Below, one piece after another: positions 5,624-5,913 of a stretch of 5,913 nt of DNA. The stretch's first letter is position 1, and every line of letters starts with the position of its first letter. The DNA comes from Acidobacteriaceae bacterium. Its GTDB lineage: Bacteria > Acidobacteriota > Terriglobia > Terriglobales > Acidobacteriaceae. A program made the translations under genes and the position numbers. A model generated the notes under the pieces. It was not told the origin of the DNA. It saw only the letters and a list, made by a program, of their open reading frames with translations, and ran no database searches. Location: assembly GCA_030040175.1 (NCBI GenBank), contig JASHUF010000125.1, forward strand, positions 1 through 5,913. Direction: 5' to 3'.

Positions 5624-5913
5624 TCACGATTCGTTCCCACAAGCGCGCTCCCGTTCGCCTGGAATTCGCCGGGTGGCTCCGATCCCACGAGGACTCTCAT
5701 CAATTTGAGGGTGTCCCCTTGAGGGTGCCCCCGGTCCCTCGCCTTTGGGGACCGGGGACGGAGAAGCCAGTTGCCGGAGACGCATCCACTCGGGCAGCTG
5801 CCAGCCCCTGTGCCGGGCCGTCCATTCCGATTCGATCTTCACGGTTCCGTGCATCCCCGTTTGATAGTGGCAATAGCTCGACCACTTCCAGTCTTCGGGC
5901 CGGGCGACGAGAC
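5624..5913 (-). CDS. REP-associated tyrosine transposase (RAYT, Y1/IS200-like), 3' end only
   Basis: The gene enters from the right edge on the minus strand; 95 codons are visible before the stop at 5624-5626. The first about 35 residues, LVARPEDWKWSSYCHYQTG followed by an IESEWTARH block, match the C-terminal signature of RAYT proteins (PEDW.WSS..HY...G, then .IESEWTA). These enzymes are HUH/Y1 single-strand transposases thought to move or maintain REP palindromes in their host genome. The HUH motif and catalytic tyrosine would lie beyond the window, so integrity cannot be judged. About 17 residues after the ESEWTA motif, the frame enters repeat copy B (from residue 52), so the final about 44 residues (PSPVPKGEGPGAPSRG onward) are translated repeat and spacer. 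The original stop may have been lost when the repeat arrived. It is convergent with the secreted protein gene. Confidence 0.75.
   Translation of the reverse strand, partial: LVARPEDWKWSSYCHYQTGMHGTVKIESEWTARHRGWQLPEWMRLRQLASPSPVPKGEGPGAPSRGHPQIDESPRGIGATRRIPGERERACGNES
5670..5758. repeat. Palindromic direct repeat, copy B (uninterrupted)
   Basis: This is the 89-bp intact version of copy A, at 92% identity. It has tandem 14-mers at 5705-5718 and 5719-5732, then a strong hairpin: CCCCGGTCCC (5729-5738) pairs with GGGACCGGGG (5748-5757), 10 bp perfect, with a nine-base loop. It lies inside the reading frame of the RAYT tail, so on the minus strand its hairpin would form in the RAYT mRNA and could act as a 3' stabiliser or terminator. 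Repeats next to a RAYT gene are the usual arrangement for its cognate REPs, but no GTAG or GGAG foot is evident here. Confidence 0.85.

Noticed and set aside
5178..5642. Minus-strand open frame of 154 codons across repeat copy A and the end of the secreted protein gene
   Set aside because: Its translation contains the LRLRSGQA-type peptide produced by the interspersed 25-bp motif and otherwise mirrors the plus-strand gene; no start signal or domain supports it.
5471..5758. CRISPR array, because two similar units are separated by a unique spacer
   Set aside because: There are only two units, they are about 90 bp long and differ by a 25-bp insertion, the spacer is 85 bp, and no cas gene is nearby. 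The internal 14-mers are tandem without spacers.

Overview
The window is GC-rich and reads like Acidobacteriota chromosome. This rests on recognition, not a search. The clues are a fused winged-helix / transmembrane / TolB-like / TPR regulator of a kind abundant in that phylum, a secreted three-cysteine hypothetical protein of a type I associate with it, and GGGCTTCAGCCC-type palindromic repeats together with a REP-associated tyrosine transposase (RAYT) tail. A related GC-rich soil lineage cannot be excluded.

Layout, left to right. Positions 1-143 are a leader with one AT-rich pocket. Positions 144-2045 (+) encode a CadC-like membrane-bound regulator of 633 aa. After a 207-bp gap, 2253-4460 (+) encodes a complete ABC exporter half-transporter (membrane domain plus ATPase) of 735 aa. 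After another gap of about 206 bp, 4667-5368 (+) encodes a predicted secreted protein of 233 aa with unknown function. Positions 5369-5623 hold no supported gene but contain repeat copy A. From 5913 down to 5624 (-) runs the 3' end of a RAYT gene that is cut by the window edge; its last ~44 codons pass through repeat copy B.

The three + strand genes are separated by gaps of about 200 bp, each with its own start signals, so nothing shows that they form one operon or pathway. The regulator senses or binds something unknown, the exporter probably moves a hydrophobic compound or lipid, and the small protein acts outside the cytoplasm.

The most interesting layer is the repeat layer. Two GGGCTTCAGCCC hairpins lie in frame inside the ATPase domain of the ABC exporter, in an insert between its A-loop tyrosine and Walker A. 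The larger hairpin has a GTAG tetranucleotide at its 5' foot, the arrangement known for REP elements recognised by RAYT proteins. About 2 kb away, two 92%-identical copies of a different palindromic repeat flank the tail of a RAYT gene. One of these copies is itself split by a 25-bp motif inserted into its hairpin arm. Together this looks like a REP/RAYT neighbourhood with nested insertions and at least one protein-altering insertion.
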